Shown: piece by piece, positions 1-9,293 of the stretch
How the letters are laid out: each line of letters opens with the position of its first letter
Position numbering within the stretch: position 1 is the first letter of the stretch
Source of the DNA: Desulfobacteraceae bacterium 4572_89
GTDB lineage: Bacteria; Desulfobacterota; Desulfobacteria; Desulfobacterales; Desulfobacteraceae
NCBI GenBank assembly: GCA_002085465.1
Contig: NBML01000002.1
Location: 1 to 36,577, forward strand
Length of the DNA: 36,577 bases
Direction: 5' to 3'
Notes under the pieces: generated by a model
The model's input: the letters and a program-made list of their open reading frames with translations, nothing else
Told to the model about the DNA's origin: nothing
Database searches by the model: none
Position numbers and translations under genes: made by a program

Positions 1-1
1 C

Positions 2-1721
2 TGTCAGGATGCCTGCCCTGCCAAGACCAATATTCCCGGATATATTCGTTGTATCAATGAAAAACGCTATGGCAGGGCCTATGAATTAAACAGGGGCGCT
101 AATATCCTGCCTGGGGTATTGGGCAGGATCTGTTCCAGACCCTGTGAGTCAGCCTGTCGTCATGGGGAACCCGATAATGGGGAAAGTGTGGGTATCTGTC
201 ATCTAAAACGCGGATGTGCTGATTTGAAATCCCCCATGCACAGGATCGTTGAAGGCCTTTACTCTCCCACGGGCAAGACCGTTGCTGTGGTGGGGTCAGG
301 GCCGGCAGGCCTTGCTGTTGCCCATGATCTGGCCATTTTGGGACATAAGGCAGTCATTTTTGAAACCATGGAAAAACCGGGTGGAATGCTCATGTACGGT
401 ATCCCTGAGTTCAGACTGCCTCGGGATCTCCTGATGCTGGAGATCAACAATGTCCTGCGCCTGGGGGTGGATCTGAAAACCTCCCAGACCATTGGCAGTG
501 ATTTCAGTCTTGCATCCCTTCAAGAGGATTATGATGCCGTGGTGGTGGCCACTGGATGTATGAAACCCCGCCGTTTGGGAATTGAAGGCGAAGATCTTGA
601 GAATGTGTATCACGGGCTTGATTTCATGAAAGAGATTAATGCCGGGCAAATGCCCTTTGTGGGAAATAATGTAGCGGTCATTGGCGCTGGATTTACAGCG
701 GTTGACTGCGCAAGGTCTGCTGTCCGCCTGGGAGCTGTTGATGTTAAAATAAATATTCGAAAAACCATTGAATACATGCGCATCGATGAGACTGAAAAGC
801 ATGAGGCAAGGTTTGAAGGTATTGTCACCCATACCCTGGTCCAGCCCTCACGGATTCTGGGTACAGAGGGAAAGGTTTCCGGCATTGAATTTGTTAGAAC
901 CCGTCTGGACCCCATGGATGAGCCTTCTTTCAGGGTTTCGGTTCCCATTAAAAATTCTGAGTTTATTATCCCTTGTGATAGTGTCATTGCTGCCCTGGGT
1001 CAGACACCTGATATCGATGATTTGTCCCCGGGTCTGGGGGGGATGGAAAAAGAAAGTCATTTGACCAGTGTTGACGGTGTTTTTGCGGCTGGAGATTTTG
1101 TCACTGGCGCTTCTGATGTGATTTCTGCCATTGCTGGAGGACGGCAATGTGCCCATGCCATTGATGAATATCTCACAGGGCTTACACGGAAACAAAAGGT
1201 TGTCCGTCTGGAATCCCACGCCTCCACTGACCGGCTCAGGTCCTATGATTTTATTAAAAAAATTCAGATGAATACCATTGATATTGAGCGCCTCCACTGA
1301 CCGGCTCAGGTCCTATGATTTTATTAAAAAAATTCAGATGAATACCATTGATATGGAGGAACGTCTCGAGTCGGCCCATGAAGAGGTCGAAACAGGGTAT
1401 GATGCTGACCAGGTCCACGAAGAGTCCAAAAGGTGTTATCTGTGTAATTTAAAATATGAAATTGATCCTTTAACCTGTATCTATTGTTCGGCCTGTATTG
1501 ATGTGGCACCCAAAGATTGTATCAAGATGGTTGAAACCATTCCCATCAATGAAGATGGAACCTATGGGGAATACCAGGAGTCAGCCCGGTGGAACAGGGT
1601 GGTTTCCATTGCCATTGATAATAGTGCCTGTATCCGGTGCGGCCAGTGTTATGCTGCATGTCCCATGGATTGCATAAGTGTAACCAAGACCGAGCTTGTG
1701 GAAGTTGACATGGATGAATGA
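2..1721 (+). pseudogene. GltD-like NAD(P)H/FAD oxidoreductase with C-terminal ferredoxin domain; 5'-partial and split by a 70-bp duplication
   Basis: The reading frame is open from the first bases, so the gene begins upstream of the window. The visible N-terminus starts with CQDACPAK and continues to RICSRPCESACRHG, the cysteine-rich domain typical of glutamate synthase small subunits and relatives. An FAD Rossmann motif (VAVVGSGPAGLAVAHDL) and an NAD(P)H motif (VAVIGAGFTAVDCARSA) follow. The frame stops at 1300 inside a duplicated 70-bp stretch. A second frame carries on from about 1272 to 1721 and encodes a two-cluster ferredoxin domain (CIYCSAC, CIRCGQCYAACP). Removing one repeat copy joins both parts into one continuous protein. 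The next gene starts 32 bp downstream, and korAB follow, so a role in passing electrons between NAD(P)H and ferredoxin-linked 2-oxoacid oxidation is inferred. No glutamate synthase large subunit is present. Confidence 0.85.
1219..1358. repeat. 70-bp tandem duplication, two copies
   Basis: Bases 1219-1288 and 1289-1358 are the same 70-bp unit with one mismatch (T at 1285, G at 1355). Because 70 is not a multiple of three, the second copy moves the downstream coding region into another frame and creates the TGA at 1298-1300. Each copy contains a run of seven A. Either a real tandem duplication or an assembly or read error would give this pattern. Confidence 0.97.
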
Positions 1722-1753
1722 TGAATAATTAAGTTAAGTTTACCGGAGGAACA

Positions 1754-2791
1754 ATGCCAAGTTATGACCATTATGTCATCCTGGGGAACGGCCCGGCCGG
1801 CAACAATGCCGCATCCTTTCTCAGGGAAAATGATAAAGACGCAAAAATTACCATTATCTCCGATGAAAATATTCCCTTTTATTATAAACCAGGGTTAACC
1901 CGGTATATAACCGGTGATCTTTCAGCGTCCGAGTTAATTGTTGAAAGCCTCCCCAATTATCGAGAGAAAAATATACGGCTCAGGCTGGGGCAGATAGTTG
2001 ATAAAATTGATCCTGAACAAAAAATTGTCTTTCTCAGGCATAAGGAAAAAGTACACTATACAAAGCTGGTGATTGCCTCGGGGTCCAGGGCCAGGGTATT
2101 GCCATCCATGAGAGGCTATGCCCAATGCCTGAAACATATCACAACATATAATGAAGTATTGGAATTCAAGGACCAGATCCAGGCGGCCAATGATTTTTTT
2201 ATTTTTGGCGGTGATCTTGTGGGATTTAAATTTATAAAAATGCTGGGCAAAATGGGAAAAAAGGTGACCCTTCTTATCTACCCCAACGCATTCTGGCCCT
2301 TTATTCTTACCCATGAGATGCAGGCTACCATTGTTAGTAATCTTGAAAAAAGAGGTTCTGAGATCATTGTTGGAGATGATATCCACACGATCATTGAAAA
2401 AGAAAATGCCTATATGGTGAAAACCGTAAAGGGAATGGAGAAAAAAGTGGATATGGTTTTTTCATTTAACGGGCTGATTCCCACTGTGGAATTTGCCAAA
2501 GGAAGCGGTCTGGACATAGACCACGGCATTCTTGTCAATGAAACCATGCAGACTAATTTACCGGATATCTATGCCTGCGGCAGCTGCGCCCAGATCTATA
2601 ATCCAGTCATCAATTCCTATACCACTTCCATTGGCTGGCCCAATGCCGTGGTCCAGGGGGAAGTTACTGCTATGAACCTTCTGGGTGACCACAAGGTGAT
2701 TGAATCCGTGGGCCGTAAGTATTTTGACCTTGAAGGGGTTAGAATCAAGACTACCTGGTGGGAAGACATTGAAGAGAGTTCATCAATCTAA
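1754..2791 (+). CDS. FAD-dependent pyridine nucleotide-disulfide oxidoreductase family protein
   Basis: This 345-residue flavoprotein has an N-terminal FAD-binding motif (YVILGNGPAGNNAASFL, from about residue 6). A second nucleotide-binding fold around residue 150 has an atypical glycine pattern (IFGGDLVGFKFIKMLG). A late FAD contact region reads DIYACGSCAQ, where the family usually has GD; here the aspartate is replaced by Ser. No CxxC redox disulfide is seen, so it is closer to the nitrite reductase/rubredoxin reductase type than to thioredoxin reductase. A strong GGAGGA ribosome site (1745-1750) supports the ATG. It sits between the GltD-like gene and korA with 32-bp and 16-bp gaps, so it is probably an electron-transfer partner of the 2-oxoacid oxidoreductase. 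The electron acceptor cannot be read from sequence. Confidence 0.85.
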   Translation: MPSYDHYVILGNGPAGNNAASFLRENDKDAKITIISDENIPFYYKPGLTRYITGDLSASELIVESLPNYREKNIRLRLGQIVDKIDPEQKIVFLRHKEKVHYTKLVIASGSRARVLPSMRGYAQCLKHITTYNEVLEFKDQIQAANDFFIFGGDLVGFKFIKMLGKMGKKVTLLIYPNAFWPFILTHEMQATIVSNLEKRGSEIIVGDDIHTIIEKENAYMVKTVKGMEKKVDMVFSFNGLIPTVEFAKGSGLDIDHGILVNETMQTNLPDIYACGSCAQIYNPVINSYTTSIGWPNAVVQGEVTAMNLLGDHKVIESVGRKYFDLEGVRIKTTWWEDIEESSSI

Positions 2792-2807
2792 TTGGGGATA
2801 AGTATTA

Positions 2808-4568
2808 ATGAAAGATATTAATCTAGTAATTGAAATCTGCGGCAGTGCCGGCGAAGGAACTATTTCTGCAGGAGAGATTTTGAGCCGGTTCATGAGCGCC
2901 CAGGGTTATGAAATCATGTCATTTGACTCCTACCCTGCTGAAATCAGGGGATTTGGTAAGTGTGTGGCCCATACTCGGATTAGTTCAGACCCCATCTATT
3001 CTCCTGGAAAACTTGCCGACGTGCTCATCGCTTTAAATGACATTCATTCCATTTCTCAATTGTCTGCATTGAAAAACAAGGGAATACTAATCTATGACAG
3101 CCAGCCTGCCAGGCCACATGAAGAGGATAAAAGTGTTCTTGGCTGGGTAGATCCCGGGGTGATTTCCTATGGCATTCCCTTGACCATGCTGGCACAAAGG
3201 GCTGCAGGCAGTGCCAGGGGACGAAACATGGTTGGGCTGGGGGCCATTGCTGCCATTTTTCATATGGATAAAGATGGATTTACCGCATCCATAGAAAACA
3301 GATATGCCAAGAAGAAAAAGATTGTCATAGATTCCAATGTGAACTCTTTCCTGGAGGGGTTTGAATGGGCTGGAAAACATATTGAAAAAATAGATTCCTT
3401 TTCCTTTGAAGGGGTGACCATGCCACTTCAAAAGGAGAAATTGATCATCAACGGAAACCAGTTGGTGGCCAGGGCAGCCCTGGATGCCAATCTCAAATTC
3501 TATGCCGGATACCCCATTACTCCTGCCACCAAAATTATGGAAATATTGAGCAAAGAACTTCCAGGACACGGGGGCACCCTGCTCCAGACCGAAGATGAGA
3601 TAGCTGCTATTGGTGCAGTGGTAGGTGCTGGTTTCGGTGGAATCCGGGCCATGACAGCAACATCAGGTCCAGGGTTTGCCCTGATGACAGAGTTTACAGG
3701 GCTGTCTGTAATGGCAGAAGTTCCTGCCGTGATTATCAACTCCCAGAGGGGAGGACCTTCTACGGGTATTCCCACAAAAACCGAGCAAAGCGATTTCAAT
3801 GCAGCCCTGTCCGGAGGAACCGGAGACTGTCCCCGGGTGGTTCTGGCTCCCACTGATACATTTTCCTGTTACCAGGCAACAGTTCTGGCCTTATACCTTG
3901 CAGAAAAATACCAGACTCTTGTGGTGGTTCTCCTGGATTTTTTCCTGTCCAACAGCATCCGGAATATTGATATTCCTGAAAAGCCGTCTGAAAGTCTGCT
4001 CAATGCCAATATTGCACCCCTGCCGGAAGAACTTGAAAATTATCAGCGGTATAAAATTACGGAAACCGGGATTTCACCCAGAGCCATTCCCGGTACACCA
4101 GGGGGGATCTTTTTTTCAACAGGGCTTGAGCATGATGAATACGGCCGGCCCAATTATAGTGACAAGGGACATCTGAAAATGACCGAAAAACGGTATAAAA
4201 AATATGCTGGTGTCCTTACTGAAGCCCCAATACCACAGATATCCGAATTTGAAGGGGAAATGGCGGATATCGGTGTGATCTCCTGGGGATCTTCGGCAGG
4301 AGCAGCACGGGAGGCTGTAATGCTGGCCAGAAAAGAGGGGATCAAAGCTTCCTCCTTCAGCTCCATGATGCTCTCACCTTTTCCTGAAAAAGAACTTATT
4401 GATTTTTCAGATAAATGTAAAAAAATACTGGTGCCGGAACTGAATTACGGGGGGCAGTTTGCCAATTTTGCCACCCATATCATCAAACGGCCCCTTGAAA
4501 GGCTGAACTTTATCACTGGCCGTCCCATGGCCTCGGAAGACATTCTTGAGAAGATGAGGGAAATGTAA
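2808..4568 (+). CDS. korA: 2-oxoacid:ferredoxin oxidoreductase, fused gamma-alpha subunit
   Basis: The first 190 residues or so match the gamma domain of 2-oxoacid:acceptor oxidoreductases (EICGSAGEGTISAGEIL, then SYPAEIRGFGKC). From about residue 210 the alpha domain follows, with YAGYPITPATKIMEIL, the conserved TEDEIAAIGAVVGAGF stretch and ATSGPGFALM, which line the thiamine diphosphate and CoA site. The gamma-alpha fusion plus a separate beta subunit is the KorAB two-subunit architecture. Its last base overlaps the first base of korB (TAATG), implying translational coupling. The family oxidatively decarboxylates 2-oxoacids to acyl-CoA and reduces ferredoxin. 2-Oxoglutarate is the likely substrate given the architecture and a complete-oxidiser lifestyle, but substrate choice is inferred. 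Confidence 0.93.
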   Translation: MKDINLVIEICGSAGEGTISAGEILSRFMSAQGYEIMSFDSYPAEIRGFGKCVAHTRISSDPIYSPGKLADVLIALNDIHSISQLSALKNKGILIYDSQPARPHEEDKSVLGWVDPGVISYGIPLTMLAQRAAGSARGRNMVGLGAIAAIFHMDKDGFTASIENRYAKKKKIVIDSNVNSFLEGFEWAGKHIEKIDSFSFEGVTMPLQKEKLIINGNQLVARAALDANLKFYAGYPITPATKIMEILSKELPGHGGTLLQTEDEIAAIGAVVGAGFGGIRAMTATSGPGFALMTEFTGLSVMAEVPAVIINSQRGGPSTGIPTKTEQSDFNAALSGGTGDCPRVVLAPTDTFSCYQATVLALYLAEKYQTLVVVLLDFFLSNSIRNIDIPEKPSESLLNANIAPLPEELENYQRYKITETGISPRAIPGTPGGIFFSTGLEHDEYGRPNYSDKGHLKMTEKRYKKYAGVLTEAPIPQISEFEGEMADIGVISWGSSAGAAREAVMLARKEGIKASSFSSMMLSPFPEKELIDFSDKCKKILVPELNYGGQFANFATHIIKRPLERLNFITGRPMASEDILEKMREM

Positions 4569-5410
4569 TGGAAACCATTAAATCAGATTATTTGGATGAA
4601 AAACTGGACCAGGTACGTGCCAAGGATTTTCTAAAATACAGGTCCGGTGATCTGCCCACATGGTGTCCCGGCTGTGGGTATTTCGGCATCATGGACGCGT
4701 TATACAAAGCCTGTAGGGAGCTTGAACTCAAGCATGAGGATATCTGTACGGTCAGTGGCATTGGATGTTCCGGACGGACCCCCATATTTATCAATTCCTA
4801 TGGATTTCATACTCTCCATGGCCGTTCCATACCCGTGGCAACAGGTCTTAAACTGGCCAGAGAAGACCTGACCGTTTTTGCCGTGGCCGGTGACGGGGAT
4901 GCCCTTGGGATTGGCGGAGGCCATCTTCCCCATGTGGCCAGGAAAAATATTGATATCACCTTTCTTTTGTTTGACAATTCAATCTACGGGCTGACCAAGG
5001 GACAATCATCTTCCACCACCCCCCATGAGATGAAGACCAATTCCCACCCGGTTGGAAATCCAGATACACCCCTTAACCCCATTAAACTTGCCCTGGCATA
5101 TGGGGCCTCCTTTGTGGCTCGGGGATATGCAGGTGATCCCGAGGGCATGAAAACCATTATTAAACAAGGTATCCAGTATAAAGGATTTTCCTTTATCCAG
5201 ATTCTGACTCCCTGTGTAACCTTTGACAAGACAAACAGGACTTGGAAAAATCTCAAGGAAAATGTTTATAATCTCACTCTTCACACCCAGGCAGACAATA
5301 TGGAGACGGCCATGCGGGCAGCTGAAAACGAGCCCTTTGGCGTGGGCCTTTTTTTCCAGGATAAGGAACGCTTGAGTTACCAGGATATATTGAGAAATTT
5401 GAACAGCTAA
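4568..5410 (+). CDS. korB: 2-oxoacid:ferredoxin oxidoreductase beta subunit (thiamine diphosphate-binding)
   Basis: This 280-residue protein holds the catalytic thiamine diphosphate site: GDGDALGIGGGHLPH with the downstream DNSIYGLTKGQ is the GDG...N metal-diphosphate motif. Four cysteines sit where the beta subunit ligates a [4Fe-4S] cluster: two in TWCPGCGYFG, one in SGIGCSGR and one in LTPCVTF. Length is normal for KorB. The start codon overlaps the korA stop by one base. It is the last gene of this operon; the next gene is on the other strand. Confidence 0.93.
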   Translation: METIKSDYLDEKLDQVRAKDFLKYRSGDLPTWCPGCGYFGIMDALYKACRELELKHEDICTVSGIGCSGRTPIFINSYGFHTLHGRSIPVATGLKLAREDLTVFAVAGDGDALGIGGGHLPHVARKNIDITFLLFDNSIYGLTKGQSSSTTPHEMKTNSHPVGNPDTPLNPIKLALAYGASFVARGYAGDPEGMKTIIKQGIQYKGFSFIQILTPCVTFDKTNRTWKNLKENVYNLTLHTQADNMETAMRAAENEPFGVGLFFQDKERLSYQDILRNLNS

Positions 5411-5447
5411 GGATTGCAAATTTTATAATTTGAACGAAATTGCTTGT

Positions 5448-5479
5448 CTTTTGATCCATCTACTGCGTTGCATCAAAGG
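5448..5479. terminator. Weak inverted repeat between convergent korB and the rapA-like gene
   Basis: The arms CTTTTGAT (5448-5455) and ATCAAAGG (5472-5479) pair with one G-U and a 16-base loop. It lies in the 91-bp gap between two convergent genes, the expected place for a bidirectional terminator. No clear U-tract follows on either strand, so this is tentative. Confidence 0.25.
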
Positions 5480-5501
5480 CCCGATAGACCTGGGTCGGTT
5501 T

Positions 5502-7765
5502 TCAGGATTTAACCCGGATCAGGCGCAAAGCATCCAGGCGCAGTCTGGCCCTGGAAAGATGGTCCATCAATATTATTAATTGGTCCTGGGCTGTTGTTAT
5601 CTCCTTTTCCTGGATATCGGGGTTTATCTTTTGCAATATTTTTAACCGGTCTATTTCTTTGCCCACAGTTCCACGGATCTGTTCCAGGGCAGCAGTCATG
5701 ATATTGTCGGCCTTTTTTTGAGCCAGGGTTTTACTTTGGTATATCAATTCAGGGATTAATTGTGTTTTGATTTGTTCAAATTCCATGAACCAGCCAGGGG
5801 TGTCCGGTTTAAGTTGGAGTAGAAACTCCGGGATAGGATCTTTGTCAGTGAAGTTTTCGCCGGAATGGCTGATGAGGATTCTAATGGGCTCAGCAGGTAG
5901 AAATTTTCCCATGTTGAGCCGGGCAGGGGCAATACATTCAAGAATAAATATGGTTTCAAGAAAGAGACCGGCCCCGGAGCCTTCCATTATACAGGCAGTT
6001 GCACAGGCTCCTTCGCCCTTTGTAATGAAAAAATCAAATACCTGGTTTACAAAGGGATGGTCCCAGTTGAAAAATCCAAGGTCTTCCCTGGCAATGGCGG
6101 TTTTCCGGTCAAAGGTGATCACCTCTCCCCGCCGGGGCAGGGAAGGAAATTCCTCATCCACAATCCTGTCTACATTTAGATGAATAACTTTTTCCCCTGT
6201 ATGGTCAATTGTTTTGTCCAATTCAATTCCATAATTGTCCAGCAGAGATTCAAGCAGGTTTTCTAAAACAGGGCTTTTATCCATGGCCTGGATACGTTTG
6301 ATCAAATCCATAGCAGGTCCGGGCTTAAAGGAATTGAGCTCCAAAAGGATATTTTTGCCCTGGTCTAATTCTTCCTGGGTTCTGGCAGTGTATTGGGCAG
6401 CATTTTCCAGGAGGGGATCCAGGACTTTTGGAGGTATTTTCCCCAGCCCCATGGTCTCACGGATGAGATTGTCCAGCTTGTTTTCAAATTGTCTGAATAT
6501 ATAGTGGACCCCGTTGATATTTTTTTCAAACAGGTTCAGCCCCTTCATATACCACTGGGCCAGGACTTCATAGGCAGAACCCTGAACATAGGGGACATGG
6601 ATCTGGATTTCATGTTTCTGTCCGATGCGGTCCACCCTTCCCATTCGTTGTTCTAACAGCTCGGGGTTTCTGGGCAAATCAAAAATTCAGAGCATACAAG
6701 AAGTCTTGCTCCGTCTTTCCTTGAAAACCAGGCTGCATTTCTATCCCGTTGTAACAGGCTCATGGTTTCATCAAATTTTGCCACATCAATTGCCACCAGG
6801 GTTTTCAAGGCCATCTCAATGGCCTCGACCTTTGCCTTTGAGCTACAGATAACAAGGATTTTTTCCGGTTTAATTTTTTTGGCAAGTCCGGCCAGGCAGG
6901 AGATCCTGGGATCCATGCCCAGGCCTTTTCCAGGGACAATGTCCTGCTCCGAGTATTCTTTATTGATCAATTGAATCTGACTGGATGATCCTGCAAGGGG
7001 GATGAGGCTGGCTTTTTTTTTGGGAAAGCCCTTAATGGTGGTGCGCTTATTTCTGAAAATAACCCGGCCCGGGCCATAGGTATCCAATATGGAGTCAGGG
7101 TCTTTTTTTGCCTTGATGAGAACTTCTGCTTTTTTAGCTGTTTCAGCATAGGTGTTGGTTTGGGCCTGGTAGGTTTTAAAATCAAAATACCGGTCCGGGT
7201 CCAGGAGCCGTAACTGGGAAAAATGGTTTACCAATCCCATTTGCTCAGGTGTGGCTGTAAGCAGCATCAATCCCAGGGTTTTTCCCCCAAGAGCCTGCAT
7301 AAACGAATAAAACCCAGGCTGGTCCAATATGTGATGGGCTTCGTCCATAATAACCATATCCCACCCGGCAGAAAGGATTTGTTGTTTTCTTTGATCACTT
7401 GCCTGGATAAAGGCTTGACTACAGATACCCTGTTGATCATCCAAAAAAGGATTTGCCTTATCATCGGTCAAGGTTGCCTGTTGACAATGTCCTTCATTGA
7501 AAATCCTGAAACTGAGATTGAATTTTCTATAAAGCTCTACAAACCATTGGTGGACAAGTGATTCAGGTACAATAATCAACACCCTTTGAATTTGGTGACT
7601 GATCAATAATTGATGGAGGATCAGGCAGGCTTCAATGGTTTTCCCCAGGCCTGTTTCATCGGACAAAAGCACCCGGGGTAAAACCCTTGAGGTTATTTCC
7701 GGTTCTGTTTCGCTGATCCAACGTTGGCCTGTGGCGGGGATGGACCAAGGATTTATTGCAGTCAT
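5502..7765 (-). pseudogene. rapA: RapA-like SNF2 ATPase, split by a frameshifting internal deletion
   Basis: Two reading frames on the minus strand form one SNF2-family protein. The first (7765 to 6653) has the Walker A motif LLSDETGLGKTIEACL, VIMDEAHHILDQ, motif III LLTATP and the FDETMSLLQRDRNAAWF segment. The second (from about 6695 to 5502) opens with DLPRNPELLEQRMGRVDRIG (motif VI) and has a RapA-like C-terminal region (FDRKTAIAREDLGFFNWDHP). At the junction (about 6685-6695) LLVCSE is followed almost directly by FDLP. About 16 codons that hold motif V in RapA are missing, and the frame changes. RapA recycles RNA polymerase. The N-terminus is also shorter than E. coli RapA, which carries an extra domain ahead of the ATPase. 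As read, it cannot make a working ATPase. Confidence 0.85.
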
Positions 7766-7895
7766 TTTAAGATCTTCTCTGTTAAATAGGTGCTTTTCTA
7801 TCTTACTATTTGTAGTTTTTTATAAAACTATGTATTTATCCTGAATAAAATAAAAAAAGGACTATTGCAATGGCTATTAAATATGAATGGCAATG

Positions 7896-7990
7896 ATGAT
7901 ATATCATTTTTTTGTTTTTGCTGTCTCCTGGTCTAATAAAAAAACAGAAAAATATGTTGCATTTTTTAAACAGGTATGACAATCATGATT
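7896..7990. promoter_or_regulatory. Divergent promoter region with two short palindromes, possible repressor operators
   Basis: The 261-bp gap 7766-8026 lies between the divergent rapA-like gene and the S24 repressor gene and is AT-rich. It holds a perfect 12-bp palindrome ATGATATATCAT (7896-7907) and a perfect 10-bp palindrome AATCATGATT (7981-7990) 37 bp before the repressor start. Both contain ATCAT/ATGAT half-sites, which fits an autoregulatory operator pair. Short palindromes arise easily in AT-rich DNA, so this is only a candidate. No convincing small gene is seen in the gap. Confidence 0.35.
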
Positions 7991-8026
7991 ATTCAATAAT
8001 AAATTAAAGGCTGGGCCAGGTATAAA

Positions 8027-8680
8027 ATGATTGAAAATAAAATCGATAGATTGCTCAAAAGAATCCAGGATGCAACCGGGATAAATTCCCAGTCGGAACT
8101 TGCAAAAGAGCTTGGTATCAATAGATCAGGCATCACCCATGCCAGAAACAAAAATAGCATCCCGGATAAATGGATAGTCAAATTGTACAGGCGATTCAAG
8201 TTTAATGTGGAATGGATTGAAACCGGTGTGGGCCAGGTCTTTTACAATACTGAATCCAACTCAGACAGAACTTTTAAAAATATACCCAAGGTGGCTGCCC
8301 GATTGTCTGCAGGAACCGGGTCCTTTGAGTGTGAACAGGATGTATCTGAATATTTGTCCTTTCAATCTTCCTGGCTTGCCAGAAAGGGATCTGCTGCCAG
8401 TATGGTTGCCATGGAAGTGTTTGGTCACAGTATGGAGCCGGTTATACACGAAGGGGATACTGTTCTTATCGACCAGTCCCAGAAAAATATTCTGGCAGGT
8501 GCTATATATGCAGTGGGTGTGGAGGATACCATATTGGTGAAACGTCTGGAAAAACATCCTGACAAGCTTGTTCTGTGCAGCGATAATAAGGATTTTCAAC
8601 CGATTTATCTGGAAGAGGATCTCTTGTCAAAGGTCAGGATACTGGGAAAAGTGATCTGGAGCTGCAGGGAATATAGGTAG
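8027..8680 (+). CDS. CI/LexA-like repressor with S24 self-cleavage peptidase domain
   Basis: The N-terminal 65 residues or so form a phage CI-type helix-turn-helix (SQSELAKELGINRSGITHAR). The C-terminal half is an S24 peptidase domain with Ser135 in FGHSMEPVIHEGD and Lys172 in ILVKRLE. The 37-residue Ser-Lys distance equals that of LexA. Ala95-Gly96 (RLSAGTG) is a plausible self-cleavage bond. Such proteins repress target genes until cleavage is triggered, often by RecA filaments. No phage structural or integrase genes are nearby, so it looks like a host-encoded or remnant regulator; targets are unknown. The small membrane protein gene 69 bp downstream may be co-regulated. Confidence 0.88.
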   Translation: MIENKIDRLLKRIQDATGINSQSELAKELGINRSGITHARNKNSIPDKWIVKLYRRFKFNVEWIETGVGQVFYNTESNSDRTFKNIPKVAARLSAGTGSFECEQDVSEYLSFQSSWLARKGSAASMVAMEVFGHSMEPVIHEGDTVLIDQSQKNILAGAIYAVGVEDTILVKRLEKHPDKLVLCSDNKDFQPIYLEEDLLSKVRILGKVIWSCREYR

Positions 8681-8749
8681 TTTTTTTTGATCAATGTGTT
8701 TAGTTTTTTCAACAAAAGATGAAATATTAAAACAAAAAAAGGAGATAAA

Positions 8750-9055
8750 ATGCAACTTACGAGAAAAAAAATATATGAAAAAGCAATGGCGGGTATGACA
8801 GCTTTGATCTGGATTGCAGGATTATTAATCGCAGGAAGTGAAAGTCCGTATATGCCATGGATGAACCTGGTCGGAGTGGTTGTTTTTTTAGGGGCCAGTT
8901 ATTGGCTTGGCAGGGTGCTGCCAAAGCTTGAAATCCAGAAAGATGTGGTTCCATCGCCTAAACCGGTAATGACCTGGGGTTCCATAAAATTGGATACTGA
9001 AGAAAGAGATTTTAAGGTAAATACCCGATATACTGGAAGATTGAGTATTGTATGA
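8750..9055 (+). CDS. Small two-helix membrane protein of unknown function
   Basis: A 101-residue protein with a strong AAAGGAG ribosome site just ahead of its ATG. It has two hydrophobic stretches (about residues 15-30 and 38-56) joined by a short loop containing SPYMPWMN, then a polar tail of about 45 residues. A two-helix hairpin in the inner membrane with a soluble C-terminal tail is predicted. I do not recognise the family. It follows the S24 repressor on the same strand and could be a target of it, but there is no direct evidence. Confidence 0.7.
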   Translation: MQLTRKKIYEKAMAGMTALIWIAGLLIAGSESPYMPWMNLVGVVVFLGASYWLGRVLPKLEIQKDVVPSPKPVMTWGSIKLDTEERDFKVNTRYTGRLSIV

Positions 9056-9191
9056 AGGTTTTTTAAGTTTTATCGCTTTAATTTTTTCAATTGAATAAAT
9101 TGTTGTTTTTATAGGTGAATAAGTATTCCGTTTACAATTGAAATAAATTCTGTTATATGCTTTTCGTGTTTTGTTTGGTTAGGAGTGTAAC

Positions 9192-9293
9192 ATGGGGATT
9201 GTAATAATCTGCTGGATATTTTACTCTTTATATCAGGGATTTATATTTTTTTTAAAACAGAACAGCATTAAACTAAAAAGGGATACTATATGA
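9192..9293 (+). CDS. Possible 33-residue hydrophobic peptide upstream of the metF paralogue
   Basis: A short frame opens at ATG 9192 behind AGGAG (9181-9185) and ends in TGA at 9291-9293, overlapping the start of the metF paralogue as ATGA. The peptide begins MGIVIICWIFYSLYQGF, a single hydrophobic segment, and ends with a basic tail. The metF paralogue has only a weak ribosome site of its own, so this could be a coupling leader peptide. Ribosome site, overlap and composition are suggestive, but a 33-codon frame can occur by chance. Confidence 0.4.
   Translation: MGIVIICWIFYSLYQGFIFFLKQNSIKLKRDTI

Noticed and set aside
296..832. Long antisense frame opposite the GltD-like gene
   Set aside because: It mirrors a strongly conserved coding region, has no ribosome site and no recognisable motifs.
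1256..1262. A7 run as a programmed frameshift site joining the two halves of the GltD-like gene
   Set aside because: Slippage into the required frame at this run meets TGA at 1269-1271, so it cannot restore the protein.
9088..9152. Two similar CAATTGA-type AT-rich motifs at 9088 and 9135
   Set aside because: Similar but not identical, in AT-rich DNA; no gene or spacing supports an operator.
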